From Gibbula magus (taxonomy: Eukaryota; Mollusca; Gastropoda; Trochida; Trochidae), in contig OW388296.1 in the NCBI GenBank assembly GCA_936450465.1, positions 12,521,867-12,585,866 of the forward strand: a stretch of DNA of 64,000 nucleotides, given 5' to 3'. Both the position numbers and the translations under genes were made by a program. Positions 1-12,899 of the stretch are shown piece by piece. Position 1 is the stretch's first letter; the number at the start of each line of letters is the position of its first letter. The notes below the pieces were generated by a model. The model was given only the letters and a program-made list of their open reading frames with translations. It was not told the origin of the DNA and did no database searches.

Positions 1-3000
1 GTTCCTAACTGTGCAGTCTAAAGCTACTTTAATTAAAACACCTGGCAGCATTGATAACAACGTGATATGATCTTCTTGCCTTATCTGTGAAGGTTTTTTT
101 CTCTGTGGTCTACAACATTAAACAAGCTGTTTGGTCTATATTTGCTCACTGTATGCCTCCTAAATGCGCTGTCAAAATCGACTGTGAAGAAAGACTGGGG
201 CTATCGATCTGTTCTAGATCTGTTTCGAAGCCTTATCTCACTTGGAAGTTTATAGATTATCTGCATAGAGACTTGCCTAGATCTTCAGTTGTCATGGGAA
301 TTGATAAATACAGGAGAGGTGTCGGTGTGGCTTTGGTATTAATTTCCATGGAAACCGTTACCATAACAGTTACTTGATATTGTCTGATAACAAGTTTTCC
401 TAGAAACCAAAATCAAGCGGCATATTTATGTTTTCAGGAGATTTCTATGGTTTCTATGACTAAGTTACGTTTTTCAGGGAGTTTGTTTGAGAAATTGTTG
501 AGATTTCCTCAATATGTTGTTCAGAAATATAGGTCAACCTTTTTTAAAGTGCGTAGTATTTAGAAAAATACTTTAATGCAAGACACAATAAAAAAAATAG
601 GTCTACTTTGGTTAGGCATTATTTTTTCATACTGACAATTCTTTTGGATTGATTTGCATTTAGAAAATTACCAAATAAAATTATTTGCAACACAAAAACA
701 TTCCCCCTGACATTTACTTCATATTGCGAGTCCAGAGTTTTTCCTACTGAAGCATATTGTTTCTCAAATAATGCAGTCTGAACATTTTTTATAATTAATC
801 GATAAATTATCAAAGTTTAGCGAAAATTGCAATTGAAAGTACAAGGACAGAAAACACTATTTCGAAAGAATCCCCAAGCCACAGATTTGCCAAAAAACAA
901 CCATAAAAAAATTTGAAACTAAGCAAATGTTCAAATGACGCAATACATAAATTTCAGACCAAGTAAGACACCGATAAGACAAGAATGCTGCCAGTTTATT
1001 TCAGTCCTGGAGATTCTAGTATGTCAACTATGGTGGAAAGACGTCTGGCCATTGCATGTCATGACATGTGAAATTTTGCCCACTGATCCTTTGCATGACA
1101 ACTGAAATACAAATAAGTCACGCGAAGTCGTTCATACACGTCCAGTTCCATAGTCTGAGTCAACTAGTAGCTGAATGGAGTTCTTAGAGACGATATCTGA
1201 TCCCTTCAGTTATGGGCGTGGTTTGGCCTTAGGCACAGCAATGGTTAAACCTTTTTGTGGATGGTTGAACTGGTTTGGGAGTGGTTTCAATGTTTTGTGA
1301 ATGATTATACAGTTTTGTGAATAGGTAAATTATTATCTTGTGAACAGCATACAGTTCAAGTGGTTACATGAATTGTAAAGGTTAATTTTTTAAAAATTAG
1401 ATGGATTTCAGTAACTTTTTGTTACGTTGACTTGCTGGGAATTTTGAAACACTTTAGTGATGTTTAACCTTTTTGTTAGAAGTAGATTGATTCATAAATG
1501 GTTAAACTTCTTAAGCAGTAAAACAGAGTCCTAAAACTGATAGGGTTTATGATAGGCAGAAGAGTGAACTTTGAACAGCTTCCGGACATGAAGATGATAT
1601 AGACGTGTAATCTCACGCCTGTTGAGATATGACCTGCGTCGTCAGAGGAAAATGGCTGCAATGTCTTACAGGTCAACAATCTCGTTATCTCACTGCAGGT
1701 GGTTCACCTGTTCAAGATTAATACTCAACAGACAGGTCTCCGAATGATTTTTTGGTTGTACGAATCACTGGGTTACCAAAACAATCTTGGATTATAGTAA
1801 TCAGAGAATCGTAGCAGGCTAAGTTTATAATTTACTTCTTGCGGTTATCTATTTGTTTGAGAAGTAACCTGAACTCTTCAATTGCTATATTAATTAGTTT
1901 TAAACAATTCAGGGTGGCTTATTTAGAGAATAAGATCTCGTTAATGTTTGAGTTTTCCCCAAGGTAGCGACCATTTTGTTTTTGTGTATTGCATAAAATG
2001 GGAAAAAAGCTGTATTTCTTGAAAACGTGTGATAGTAAAGTTTTAATACAAATAAAATATTTTCATACATTTTGATAATTCATATTTTGTTAATTGCATC
2101 AGTTAATGCATGTAATTCATTAAGTATGCAGTCTTTTCTATGAAACATTTACTTCTGTTTCAAAAGTGCAGACTGCCAAACATTTATGAAGATATATTTT
2201 TGAAACTGGGAAGATATTTTCATCTTTTTTTTATTGATGCTTGATTATTTGTGATCTTATGAATTAAGGTTTAAACTCTTGTGAAGTTCTAACAAAGATG
2301 GGTACCTTCTTTTGTCCAATTTTTTATATTCATGTGGAAAATGTCAATATTTGCATTTGACTTGAATAATGACAACATATTAACTGATTTATTCCATTAT
2401 GTATTTACACACCTCTGCTATAAATATATTAATATGAAACACACAGATGTCACAATGATATTTATTGTAATTTTATCTGTGGTTTATTAATAAAGAGCGT
2501 TGTTGTAGTTTTTATGATGGTAATATTCTCATTTACAAATCTGTTACTGCTGTACTAATTGGTTTGTAAATTGTAGTAATTGAAGCATGCAGTTATTTCC
2601 ATCAATGTTGATGTGTTTGTATTTATCTAAGACTTAGACTTACTTCATTATGATAAGATTAAATATACGGAAATAGATTAGGTCATGGTTTTGATTGAAA
2701 ATGAATACCATTTTCTTCTGTAAATAATTTTTAATTAATAATTCCTCATTTTTAAGGCTTACGTTTATTGATAAATATGTTTACGTCCATGAATCATATC
2801 TAATTTTTTAAAATTTGTAAATCTAATTTCTTCTTAATGAAAAGATACTGTTACACTACTCACAAACTGTCTTGTTTTTATTTTTAAACTACGATTATCA
2901 TTCAATAATCATTGAACTAAAGTCTTTGTCTATTTTGTATCATATGTATGTTTTGTAGGCCTGTGACCTGAAACTTGGAATAAATTCTTCTTCATATATA

Positions 3001-3640
3001 AGGAATAAGAATAGATCAAAAGCAAATAACAAAATACCTTTTAATTACTTTTTGATAACAATAATAGAATTCTGTGACATTAAAAGTGAGTTTTATCATT
3101 GAAATACGTGACATCAATAGTAGCATCTGCTTGTAAAATACAATAGCCTGTTAGAATCTGAAACCAGTTCTGACGAGAAAATTAATTATCACAGCTTGGG
3201 CTATCAATTGTTGATACTTAATATCAATTTACTGACAGCATTTAATATAGCTTGATTGGTTAACTACGATTCATTGTGTGGTGAAAAATAATGTGTTCAT
3301 TATATTTCACTGGGGTGAATTAATCGTATTGTTCCTGGCTTACTTGTGTCGACATGGATCAGTAGTTTCTAGAGGTACGGTAAAGTGCTCCCACATCTTC
3401 AAGGGTTTATTATATCTCAAAGTCTTGTGCATGTATTTTCATGAGCTATTTTCAGCTTATATTGAATGAAATTCTTGAGAGGGGATAACTTAATGAACAA
3501 ATTAATATTAAATATTATGGATGCTGTTTGTCATCTAAACCTATGTTCCTTCGTTAGCTGCATAATCATTAATGGATGATCATATTTCAAGATCTATTTA
3601 GGAAGTTGAGGTGCATCTTATTATTATTTCAAACTGTTCT
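1..3640. other. AT-rich region without recognisable genes
   Basis: No open frame here looks coding. The longest (96 codons near the left edge) has no recognisable motif. I saw no repeat copy, RNA gene or tandem array worth calling. Confidence 0.6.
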
Positions 3641-3925
3641 TCAATTCAACTATTCATCTGCCGAACTTAAACAGTGACAAAGTAATGCTGAAGAGCCAAC
3701 TTACAGGAATAAAACCAAGGGAAAAATCGAGAATTAAAGAGACTAAATAATAGACATAGGCCTATATATAGTAAGTCAGTTATTTACAAAGTTCTTTTAT
3801 GTTGTTATTTTGTTAACTTTTCATCTACTGAACTCAAAAAGTGCCAGACTAAATGCTGAATGGCAAACTTACCAGAATAAAACCAAAGGGAATAGTTGAA
3901 AATTGAATAAATTTGAGAAATAATC
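3640..3925 (+). repeat. Local direct duplication of about 100 bp
   Basis: The segment around 3650-3750 (TCATCTGCCGAACTTAAACAGT and onward to AATAAAACCAAGGGA) recurs at about 3825-3920 with many changes. The two lie in tandem with about 70 bp between them. Confidence 0.5.
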
Positions 3926-3934
3926 TTAACAAAT

Positions 3935-4145
3935 AGGTCACTATTAAATCATGGTTGATCATGGTGAAATAGGTTTTTTTAAATGAAAATCAATCCAGTC
4001 ATTTCATGGCAGAATGATTTTTTGAAATTTACAAACACAGCCTTCTCTCAATTATTATCTTAAAATATTGGTTATTGTTAATACCTGAGCTTGTAAGTTA
4101 ATTATGGCTAACCATTCTGAGTTGCCAATGAACAGGAATCCCTAT
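3935..4145 (+). repeat. Diverged direct repeat, left copy
   Basis: About 210 bp here match 5205-5430 in order. Shared landmarks are a GGTCACTAT..AAATCATG block, a TCATTTCATGGCAGAAT block and a terminal AACAGGAATC block. The copies are much diverged. The left copy is directly followed by a full-length SINE. Confidence 0.55.
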
Positions 4146-4154
4146 TCATCATGG

Positions 4155-4468
4155 GGTCGGGATAGCGCAGTGGTTAGTACGTTCAGCTTTGGATCAAGAG
4201 ATCCAGGGTTCGAATCCTGCCAGGGGCACGGTAACTTTGTCTGCAATAGAGAACTGTTCTACAAGCAGTAAGGTTTGGGTGCAATGCTTCACTGAATTTC
4301 AGCGCAGTACCACCCATGGTTCGCTAGTTCCAGCCGCTGCTTGCAGGTTTCACCGCAATGCATAGCCACATGGCGTTGCGGGCTTTCTCCCTGCCATAAT
4401 ACTAGCAGCCGTGATATAAGTGAAATACTCTTGAAAGCGGTGATAAACCCCAACTCACCTCACCACCT
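4155..4468 (+). mobile_element. tRNA-derived SINE, near full length
   Basis: The head carries an RNA polymerase III A box (TAGCGCAGTGG, 4163-4173) and a perfect B box (GGTTCGAATCC, 4207-4217). The body has the family blocks GCGCAGTACCACCCATGG, GCAGGTTTCACCGCAATGC and GGCGTTGCGGGCTTTCTCC. The 3' end is TAAACCCCAACTCACCTCACC. The tRNA-like head cannot be a working tRNA gene because it runs straight into the SINE body and lacks acceptor-stem pairing. This is the best reference copy in the window. Confidence 0.9.
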
Positions 4469-5204
4469 TATTCATTAAGAAAGGGAAAGGAAAAACTAGA
4501 CCGTATTAGCCCTCTGTCAGGAGGTGAAGGGTTAGCGAGGTCTGTATACTGTCATCACTCTGGATTGCACCTGGATATATGAATATATCATCAGCAATGT
4601 ATACCTAACAAATCCACAGCGAGGTGACGAGAGTGTGTTCTAGTATCTGGATGTGCTCAGGGGTAAACGGGGTGTATCTATATTGTTGATAGGAATTTTC
4701 TCACCACTTTATCTAGTGTGTCACCGTCATGAATCATGAGGGCGACGCCCACCTCTCAAGATGAATCCAATTTCGCAAGTGTTCACCGATGATCTGCATT
4801 CCAAGCTAATATACTAATAATATGACATTAAGATGGGCCTAGCATGTGCCTTTGTCATCCGAACATGATTCACATCAGACAAGATTTCTCTCCCATGAGA
4901 AGCGGTATCTCTTGCAAAAACTCCCCGGACTATATAAGTAATTACAATTTAATACATTGTATATAATCGTCACTCTGGGCTGATATCTCCATCAGATCAG
5001 TGTTACAATGGGTTAATATCAGCCTGGATGTGCAGTATCAACTGGGGATAACAGAGGACTACAATACTCCATAAAGGGATCATTGGGAAAACTGGACAGT
5101 TTCATATCGTGGTGAGTGGTAAACTGGAAGTGGAATTTATCCCTCTGTTAGTCATATAGGTCACAAAGGCTTCCAGGAATTACCTTATTTTGATTAATAG
5201 CCTG
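4469..5204. other. Non-coding region between SINE and repeat copy
   Basis: No coding signal. Two short similar blocks (around 4548 and 4970, sharing TCACTCTGG) hint at an old duplication but are too short to call. Confidence 0.4.
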
Positions 5205-5430
5205 AAGGAACAGGTCACTATGAAATCATGAGTGATTATGATAAAATAAGCTTTTCATGTTTAAATGGGGTATATCCAGTTGTCTGTCATTTCATGGCAG
5301 AATAAAATCTTTAAAAAAATATTTTTAGTTATTATCTGTACATACTGGTTATGTTTAATAACTTGGGTTGTTGAATTTAGTCTAAGTGGTCAATTAACAG
5401 GAATCACAATTCATTAACAAAAGGGACTAC
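5205..5430 (+). repeat. Diverged direct repeat, right copy
   Basis: Partner of 3935-4145, sharing the same ordered blocks, including TCATTTCATGGCAGAATAA and AACAGGAATCACAATTCATT. It is followed within about 120 bp by a head-less copy of the SINE that follows the left copy. It is either an old interspersed family or a segmental duplication. Confidence 0.5.
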
Positions 5431-5548
5431 TCGACCACTTGCTAAGTAAAGGCCATTCAAGATAATATGGGAACTGTAGGTAAAATGAGAAGTAATGCTA
5501 AAATATATTTCAATGTTTCAAGTGGCATAGCCAGTTATTAATTCTGCA

Positions 5549-5783
5549 ATGGGCTCGGCAACTTTGTCTTCTGTAAAGACCTGCTCTCCATGCAGTAAGG
5601 TTTGGGTGCAATGCTACACTGATTATCAGCGCAGTACCACCCATGGTTCGTTAGTTCTAGATGATGCCCACTGGTTTCACCACAATACCTAGCCACATGG
5701 CGTTGAGGGCTATCTCCCTGCCATAATACTAGCAGCCATGCTATGAATGAAATACTGTGGAAAGTGGTATCACCTCACCTCCA
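5549..5783 (+). mobile_element. SINE copy lacking the tRNA head
   Basis: Matches the body of the 4155 SINE from CGGCAACTTTGTC through CAGCGCAGTACCACCCATGG and CTCCCTGCCATAATACTAGC to a CACCTCACC end. The promoter-bearing head is missing, so it is a dead 5'-truncated copy. Several substitutions mark it as old. Confidence 0.85.
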
Positions 5784-8282
5784 GTTATTAGGCATCATAC
5801 AGTATATCTTCTAGAAATTACATTGTTTTAAGCCATTTTGGTCAGTTTTAACAGTAAGGGAGTACAAATGTAAGTTCTTGTGAAATGGAATCTATTCAGG
5901 TTTGTCATGTCAATAAAGCCTATATATAGAAATGGCAGTGTTTTGGGTTATATTTAAAGATGAGAATTGCATCTCTGATTAATTTGTCATACTCATGTTT
6001 GACTTTTATAACTCCATTCTTTGGTTTAATTTGATTCTTAGATTTATTAAGTTTGTTATGTTAAGTTCATAAATTTTTCAAATTATGTTGGATTATTTAA
6101 TGTAAGTATATGTTCTTCAATACTTCTTTAGAAAGATGCTCATATATTCCAAATTTCTGTACAAAAAAAATTAAATGTAGTAATAGAGTGTGCATGTAAG
6201 GCAAGAAGATTCATTTCAACATTTTCTTTTCAAAGAATGACTCGCATATTTGAATGAAACCATGTCTTCTGTAAAATATATGTGTAACAATATATACTGC
6301 TGTATGCCGAGCATGTTTATTGTGCATGTAGCTAACAAATGCATGCTCAAAAACTAGCAAACCGTTGCATGATACCTGTAATTACGTACTCTGTTTCCTG
6401 TTCTGTGCTCAGGTGTATAATAATATACTTACCATTGAAGGTATTGGATGACATTCTTTTAACTTGATACATATCCTTAAAAATGCATTATTTAAGATAA
6501 TATTTTTCAAAATTATGTTTTAAATTATGATACTACAGTTGAGATAAATGTTGTTATTTACAATTCTAGTAAAGAAATTGATAAATTATATTATATTAGA
6601 TAAAGAGATTAGATTTTGAGAAATTGAATTATTCAATTTGTATTCAATATTCAAAATCACATGTTGAAGTGTAGAAGTTGTCTCCTGTCTCCTGTCTCAA
6701 GGTAATCTGGCATTGAGGGAGTTAAATGTAATTATGTACATGAATTATGTAAATCTTCTTAACCTTGGGATTTTTACTGCAAATAATGTCATTCCGCAGT
6801 CATTTATCATGTAACTTAACCCAACTCATTCAAGATGCATAAGACAGTTCCCATGCTAAGACACTGCTAATAGGGCATTTTTTCTATACCCACGAGGCCT
6901 GAAGATTTGTACTACACAGGTTAAAAACCTTGTAAAGAATCCGTCACATAGTATATAAGGAGAGGCCCTTCCCCCACGAGAACGTCACTCACCCCATAAA
7001 AAAAACATCCTGTTCTTTGTCAAACAAGGTTTTACCGAGGTAAAGAAAAACTATTCCAAACACGCCAGTAATCCCAGCTAGGCTGTCAGTCTGTCTGCCA
7101 TTGCAGTGGGAGTGAACTTACAGACTAATTTGTGTGGGACTTTTATCTTAAAAATAATACATGTAGTAGGATTATAAGAAGACGGAATGAGGCACAACTT
7201 CTCTCTGTATTACATGTGGTGTCTTATGACATTTGTCGTAGGAAAATTTTAATATTTTTAAAACTCAATTTCCAATTTTATTTAATTATCGGTATTGTGG
7301 AAACCATGTTTTCATGTTTATCTGCGTCATCTGAGGATTAGTTGTTGGGACATGCGTTTGAAGATGTTTATGAATATATTGATTATTTTTAATTATCTTT
7401 ATCTCAGGGGTCAAATACTGCTCCTTTCATTAGTTTACTGAGACAATTTACCAAACATTTTGTCAGTAAGGAATATCCACAGAGGATTCTAAATTGGATT
7501 TATATTGATATAGTGAGGATTCTGAGGTGATCCAATAACAATTCTGAGGCTGCCTACATCAATTAAAGGACACTGTTAACATTCTCATCAGAACATCAAT
7601 AAGGATAGACTGAGGATTCTCTCTGAAAACAAACTGAGGATTCTGCGGATTCTATGGACAAGCTGAGGGTCCTGAGGAAAACTGAGGATTCTGAGGACGT
7701 CTCAGACTAGTGCTCAGCAGAACGCTGGTCTCTTTTGGTACATAGATTTCGAAGGGTCTAGCACCATTTGAAATCAGTTTTCTACTGCAGCAATTTCGTC
7801 ATTGACATCATCGGATTACAAGCAAACAAGCACCTGCTATGGATCTGGCACATTTCTTTATTATTTGTTGTATGAATGGCATAGCCATGATAAGTTTATT
7901 CCTGATATTTCTTCATAAAATTTCATATCATGAATCAACTTAGTTTCAACTTCATTCAGCATTGTTTGGAGTTCATATGTTCGTAGTGAGAACAGTTATA
8001 CATGTAATCCTTTTAATCGTTTATTTCATAATCATACAGGAGAAACTCGTACAGATATCAGCTTCAAGTAGATTATAATTCTTTTATTTCTAAAGTTATG
8101 AGCAGAGTGTGAGTCTGTGTTTGGTGCGAACATGGAGTACAGTTTAGACTCATGCAACACCTTGTTTGGATAAGGGCCCAGCCATTCTCGTCATACCTTT
8201 CTCTCAAGGTCTAGGTGGGTCTTTATCCAAATTAAGACTTCTCACTTCCTGCTTGTCTTGTTTTAAAATTAAATTAAATTAT
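5784..8282. other. Gene-free region with a degenerate CTGAGGATTCT repeat
   Basis: AT-rich DNA without coding signal. At about 7480-7715 the motif CTGAGGATTCT recurs irregularly (seven or more partial copies), a decayed short-period repeat. Confidence 0.5.
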
Positions 8283-8848
8283 CTTGATTAAGCCAGACAT
8301 GGAGTTTATTATATTGAATAAATTAAGCCAGACATGGATTTTATTATATTGATTAAACCAGACATGGATTTTATTATCTTGATTAAGCCAGACATGGATT
8401 TTGTTGCCTTGATTGAGACCGACATGGATTTGATTATCTTGATTATGCGAAACTTGGATTTTATTATCTTGATTAAGCCAGATATGAATTTTATTATCTT
8501 GATTAAGCCAGACATGGGTTTTATTACTGGTATCTTGATTAAGCCAGATATGAATTTTATTATCTTGATTAAACCAAACATGGGTTTTATTATCTTGATT
8601 AAGCCAGACATGGATTTTATTATATTGATTATGTCAGACATGGATGTTATTGTCAAATAAGTCAGACATGGATTTTATTATCTTTTTTAAGCCGGACACA
8701 GATTTTGTTGTCTTGAATAAGCCAGAGATGGATTTTGTTGTTTTGAATAAGCCAGACTTGGATTTTATTTTCTTGATTATGCAAAACCTGGATTTTATTA
8801 TCTTGATTAAGCTAGACATGGATTTTATTATATTGATTAAACAGACAT
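8283..8848 (+). repeat. 30-bp minisatellite, about 19 units
   Basis: The repeat unit includes GCCAGACATGGATTTTATTA and TCTTGATTA, with a period of 30 bp. Because 30 is a multiple of three and the unit lacks stops in several frames, both strands stay open. That explains the apparent repetitive peptides (for example KPDMDFIILI) at 8309-8660 and 8634-8883. One unit near 8524 carries a 6-bp insertion (CTGGTA). Confidence 0.9.
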
Positions 8849-11113
8849 TTTCTGTGGACATCTATTTACAATTTCCTGATTGAAATGTTTGGTGTAGATA
8901 TATAAGTATATGTGTTACCAAGCAAGTTGTATATATATTTCAAACAATACTTATAGAAACTTAGTGGTTTTATTAATTGAATTTTCATTAAAAATAAGCA
9001 TTTGATAAATATTATATGATATTTTCTTTTCATAACTTGTCAGAAGATTATATTTTTTGTTGTAAAGAAAGGACACATTACAATATTGTTGTCAAAAAGT
9101 GTTCCTTCCAATGTAAACTGAGGTCAGATGCACCTACACTTTGACGGCGTATCACTGAAAACATTAGAATATTGTTGTCAAAGGTGGTTCTTTCTCAAGT
9201 GACGTATAAGTACACTTCGTCTGTGTATCTCTGAATATGCTAACTGTTTGAAATCATGAAGCCTGTTCGGCTTTGCCTCAGAGACCTCAAGATTCAAGAG
9301 TAGAAATATTGACCGATATACCTCAAAGTGTGGATACATCTGATGATAGACTCCGAGTTGATTGTCTTTACAACATACAATGTGCCGTTTCTTATGAAGG
9401 AGCACATGGTGTTTTCTTTCTTTAGATGTATTAGCTCATCCTTATAGCTAATAGGGTCAGTTGGGTGGATGCACATAACATCATGCAGATTGTACTGAAA
9501 AGAGCATTTATTAAGAACTTTTTAATGATAGATAGGTAGAAGTAAGTAGAGTGAAAATACTGAATCGCCAAATTACAAACGTAAACAAACAGAGGCGAAA
9601 AGACACGTCACGTGTTGATAATTTTGAAGCCAAGGAAATGAGGTCAAGCTCCCGTTTTCTCTCACTAGATTATATTTATGGCTTGCCACTTCTAGCGGAA
9701 GTTAAGGAAAAATTTATTAAGACCTAATTTAAGTTTAAGAAAAGTTTACTAATCATTGTCTTCTGGTGCAATATCATGCTCTGTGTTTATAGTGCAACAG
9801 TGCGTGCAACCTATATCTTTTAGCAGTATCATTGCAACACGTGTGCTTAATAGTGACTTGTGCCTGCCTTGAACTAGTAATTGCATCTTGCACCACATGT
9901 TTGCATTTGGTGACAACTTTGTCTATGTTTTATCTTGCAACATATGTTTGCTGTTGGTGACAACTGTCCACATCTGCAATATTAACGCTTAATCAGTGCC
10001 ATCCCATTTTATTGGCCAATTTCCAGGAATCAAAACTCATTTACAAAGGAAATAATGAAGGATTGATCAGATTTAGCCAAAAACTGTTCTATCCTGGAAT
10101 ACTCTGAAACCTGCAATTAAAGAGCTTATTTTATTCTTGCAACTTATGTGTGTTTATAGACACATAGCTGTCCATCTTTGAACATGTTTGTGTGCATTTA
10201 GTGACATTGTGACATGACCTGGAATCATTTCTCACAAACAATGCAAATGGATTATCTGCTGATTTTCTCAAACAATTCCTCCAAGACAATTTTAACAAAG
10301 TATCAGGCAAATATTTCTTCACATGTTTGGATATGTTTGAAAGAATATTGTAAGTACTAAGGAACCATAATGTGTGTTTGTATAAAGATACTGCACGACT
10401 AATTTTTAAAAATATCTAAGATTAGAATTATCCTGATTCAGGGCCTTTTCATGAATATATAGGCCCTGTAACCAGCATAGTCATCATTTTAGTTTTTTTG
10501 TTAGTTGGTCAGTAAAATATAATTATCTTAAAAAGTGCAAAATTTGGAAATAACTTTTTCACCCACAAAGGGTGACATGGTGTTAAGTTTAAATTGTTTG
10601 GCATTGAAATATGTTTTTTTTCCTGATCGCTTTGCAAATATGGATAATATTGTTACAATTTTTAAGACCATTTTGATAGAATAAATTCCCTTTAGGATTA
10701 AGAAACGAGACAGTATGTCATGAAAGTGGAACGGAGTAATATGAATCTTGTGCCCTGTAATTTTCAAATGTTATTAGGAGACATGTGATTAAGTGATGAT
10801 CAATAAACGAGACCTACATTCTATACTTATCCCATCCCTTCCCTTCCGCCTTCCTTCTTGGAATTCTTTCTGCCACACCTTAATTGTTGAATAATCCATT
10901 TCATTTACTGTTTACTAGTTCCACCTGATTACATGTCATTGTCTTGGACCTACACCGTTGATTCAGTTGATAACGTACATGCTAAGTTGACTTAGTGCAT
11001 TGTGGACCAGAGATAATTAAAATAAATGGTGCAGGTGAAAACATACTGGGGTCACAGAGTGCATATTGTTTGGGAGATTCTTTGAGTAATCAAAGCAGGT
11101 GACAAAGTACTGG
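8849..11113. other. Gene-free region with small local duplications
   Basis: ATTGTTGTCAAA with downstream CACTTTGACGG/CACTTCGTCTG blocks is duplicated at 9083-9170 and 9170-9240. A block with CTTGCAAC and TGTTTGC..TTGGTGACAACT recurs at about 9890, 9945 and 10136. No open frame looks like a real gene. Confidence 0.5.
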
Positions 11114-12112
11114 GCTCACTAAGTACATTGAAGATGCAGGTATTAATTGTGCAGGTGGGGTCACTAAGGGCATTGAAGATGCAGGGTCACTAAGTGCATT
11201 GAAGATGCTGGGATTAATTGTGCAGGTGGGGTCACTAAGGGCATTGAAGATGCAGGGTCACTAAGTGCATTGAAGATGCTGGGATTAATTGTGCAGGTCG
11301 GGTCACTAAGTACATTGAAGATGCAGGGATTAATTGTGCAGGTTGGGTCACTAAGGGCATTGAATATGCAGGGTCACTAAGTGCATTGAAGATGCTAGGA
11401 TTAATTGTGCAGGTGGGGTCGCTAAGTGCATTAAAGATGCGGGGATTAATTGTGCAGGTGACGAATACTGGGGTCAACAAGTACATTGAAGATGCAGGGA
11501 TTAATTGTGCAGGTGGGGTCAGTAAGGGCATTGAAGATGCTGGGATTAATTGTGCAGGTAGGGTCATTAAGTACATTGAAGATGCAGGGATTAATTGTGC
11601 AGGTGACGAATACTCAGGCCAATAAGTACATTGAAGATGCAGGGATTAATTGTGCAGGTGGGGTCGCTTAGTGCATTGAAGATGCTGGGATTAATTTTTT
11701 CAGGTGACGAATACTCAGGCCAATAAGTACATTGAAGATGCAGGGATTAATTGTGCAGGTGGGGTCGCTTAGTGCATTGAAGATGCTGGGATTAATTTTT
11801 TCAGGTGACGAATACTCAGGCCAATAAGTACATTGAAGATGCAGGGATTAATTGTGCAGGTGGGGTCGCTAAGTGCATTATAGATGTGGTGATTAATTGT
11901 GCAGGTGACGAATACTGGGGTCAATAAGTGTATTGAAGATGCTGGGATTAATTGTGCAGGTGACGAATACTCAGGCCAATAAGTACATTGAAGATGCAGG
12001 GATTAATTGTGCAGGTGGGGTCAATAAGTACATTGAAGATGCTGGGATTAATTGTGCAGGTGGGGTCACTAAGGGCATTGAAGATGCTCAGATTAATTGT
12101 GCAGGTGACGAA
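11114..12112 (+). repeat. Composite 45/55-bp minisatellite
   Basis: Units share ATTGAAGATGCAGGGATTAA and TTGTGCAGGTG. A 45-bp version carries GGGGTCACTAAG and a 55-bp version carries GACGAATACTCAGGCCAATA. At about 11660-11860 a 100-bp pair (one of each) is repeated, so a higher-order arrangement exists. Open frames over the array (11235-12157, both strands) follow from the repetition. Decayed units flank it at about 11017 and 12370-12430. Confidence 0.9.
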
Positions 12113-12899
12113 GAGAGGGGATGGAGGGCCAAGCAGAACTTCCATCAATACAGTTGAGAAATAAACAGGGATACGTTTGGAATTATTAAGTGCAAAACCA
12201 TATCAAATGGCTGGAGTATAAGGTTTTTGAGAAAATAACATTGGTTTTGCCAGATCAAGTAAATCGTGGGCATGCCTGGAATAATTTTGGATTAACACTT
12301 TATGTGCTGATTTAATAGTGTCCAACCCTTCAGGGTAGATCCACTGTATAGGGTTATCAGATAAAGGGTTAATCAGTGCAATTGTAAAGGTATGGGTTGA
12401 CTGAGTACATTGTTGAGTTTATTCGGTGCAGGTGAAGCAGAAAGGAGGTTCATCACACTTTCAAGAAGTTCTTCCATTTAACGAGCAGGAAGTGTGAGAA
12501 ATTTCTTGTAATTCTGAAGTAAGATGCATGTAATATTAATGGAACTGCCTCGTATAGTACGTGTTATATTTAACAATTTGAACAGCCAGTGCTCGTTGAG
12601 AATTCAGACAATCATCTTTTGTATGAAAATTAAATAGTGGAGAACTTTTAGAAACGTCCTGGAACAAACTGATGTTTCTGTCAATCTGATTATCAAAACA
12701 TCGTTGTGTCACTTGACACCGAGTGAGAGAACAGCTCCGCTGAAAATCGCTCGTAAAATCTCCGTAATCATCATCAACACTTGAAAACTAGCTATTTAAA
12801 ATGTGTTAGTTGTGTTCCTGAATTCTTCAAAACCAGGCATGGTCACTACTGTGACTAGAAATTGTGAGTCTTAGAAGTGGTGATATTTTAAAATCTTGA
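12113..12899. other. Spacer between two minisatellites
   Basis: No gene or RNA seen. The left part has decayed relatives of the 45/55-bp unit (GGTTAATCAGTGCAATTG at about 12368). Confidence 0.4.

Noticed and set aside
4161..4235. tRNA gene
   Set aside because: A and B boxes are good, but the acceptor stem cannot pair and the sequence continues into a SINE body; the same holds at 38264, 47360 and 50764.
8309..8883. Overlapping open frames on both strands with repeats like KPDMDFIILI
   Set aside because: The 30-bp minisatellite period is a multiple of three, so several frames on both strands stay open together.
11235..12157. Open frames over the 45/55-bp array (INCAGG and TCTINP repeats)
   Set aside because: Product of array periodicity; frames exist on both strands and stop when unit length changes.
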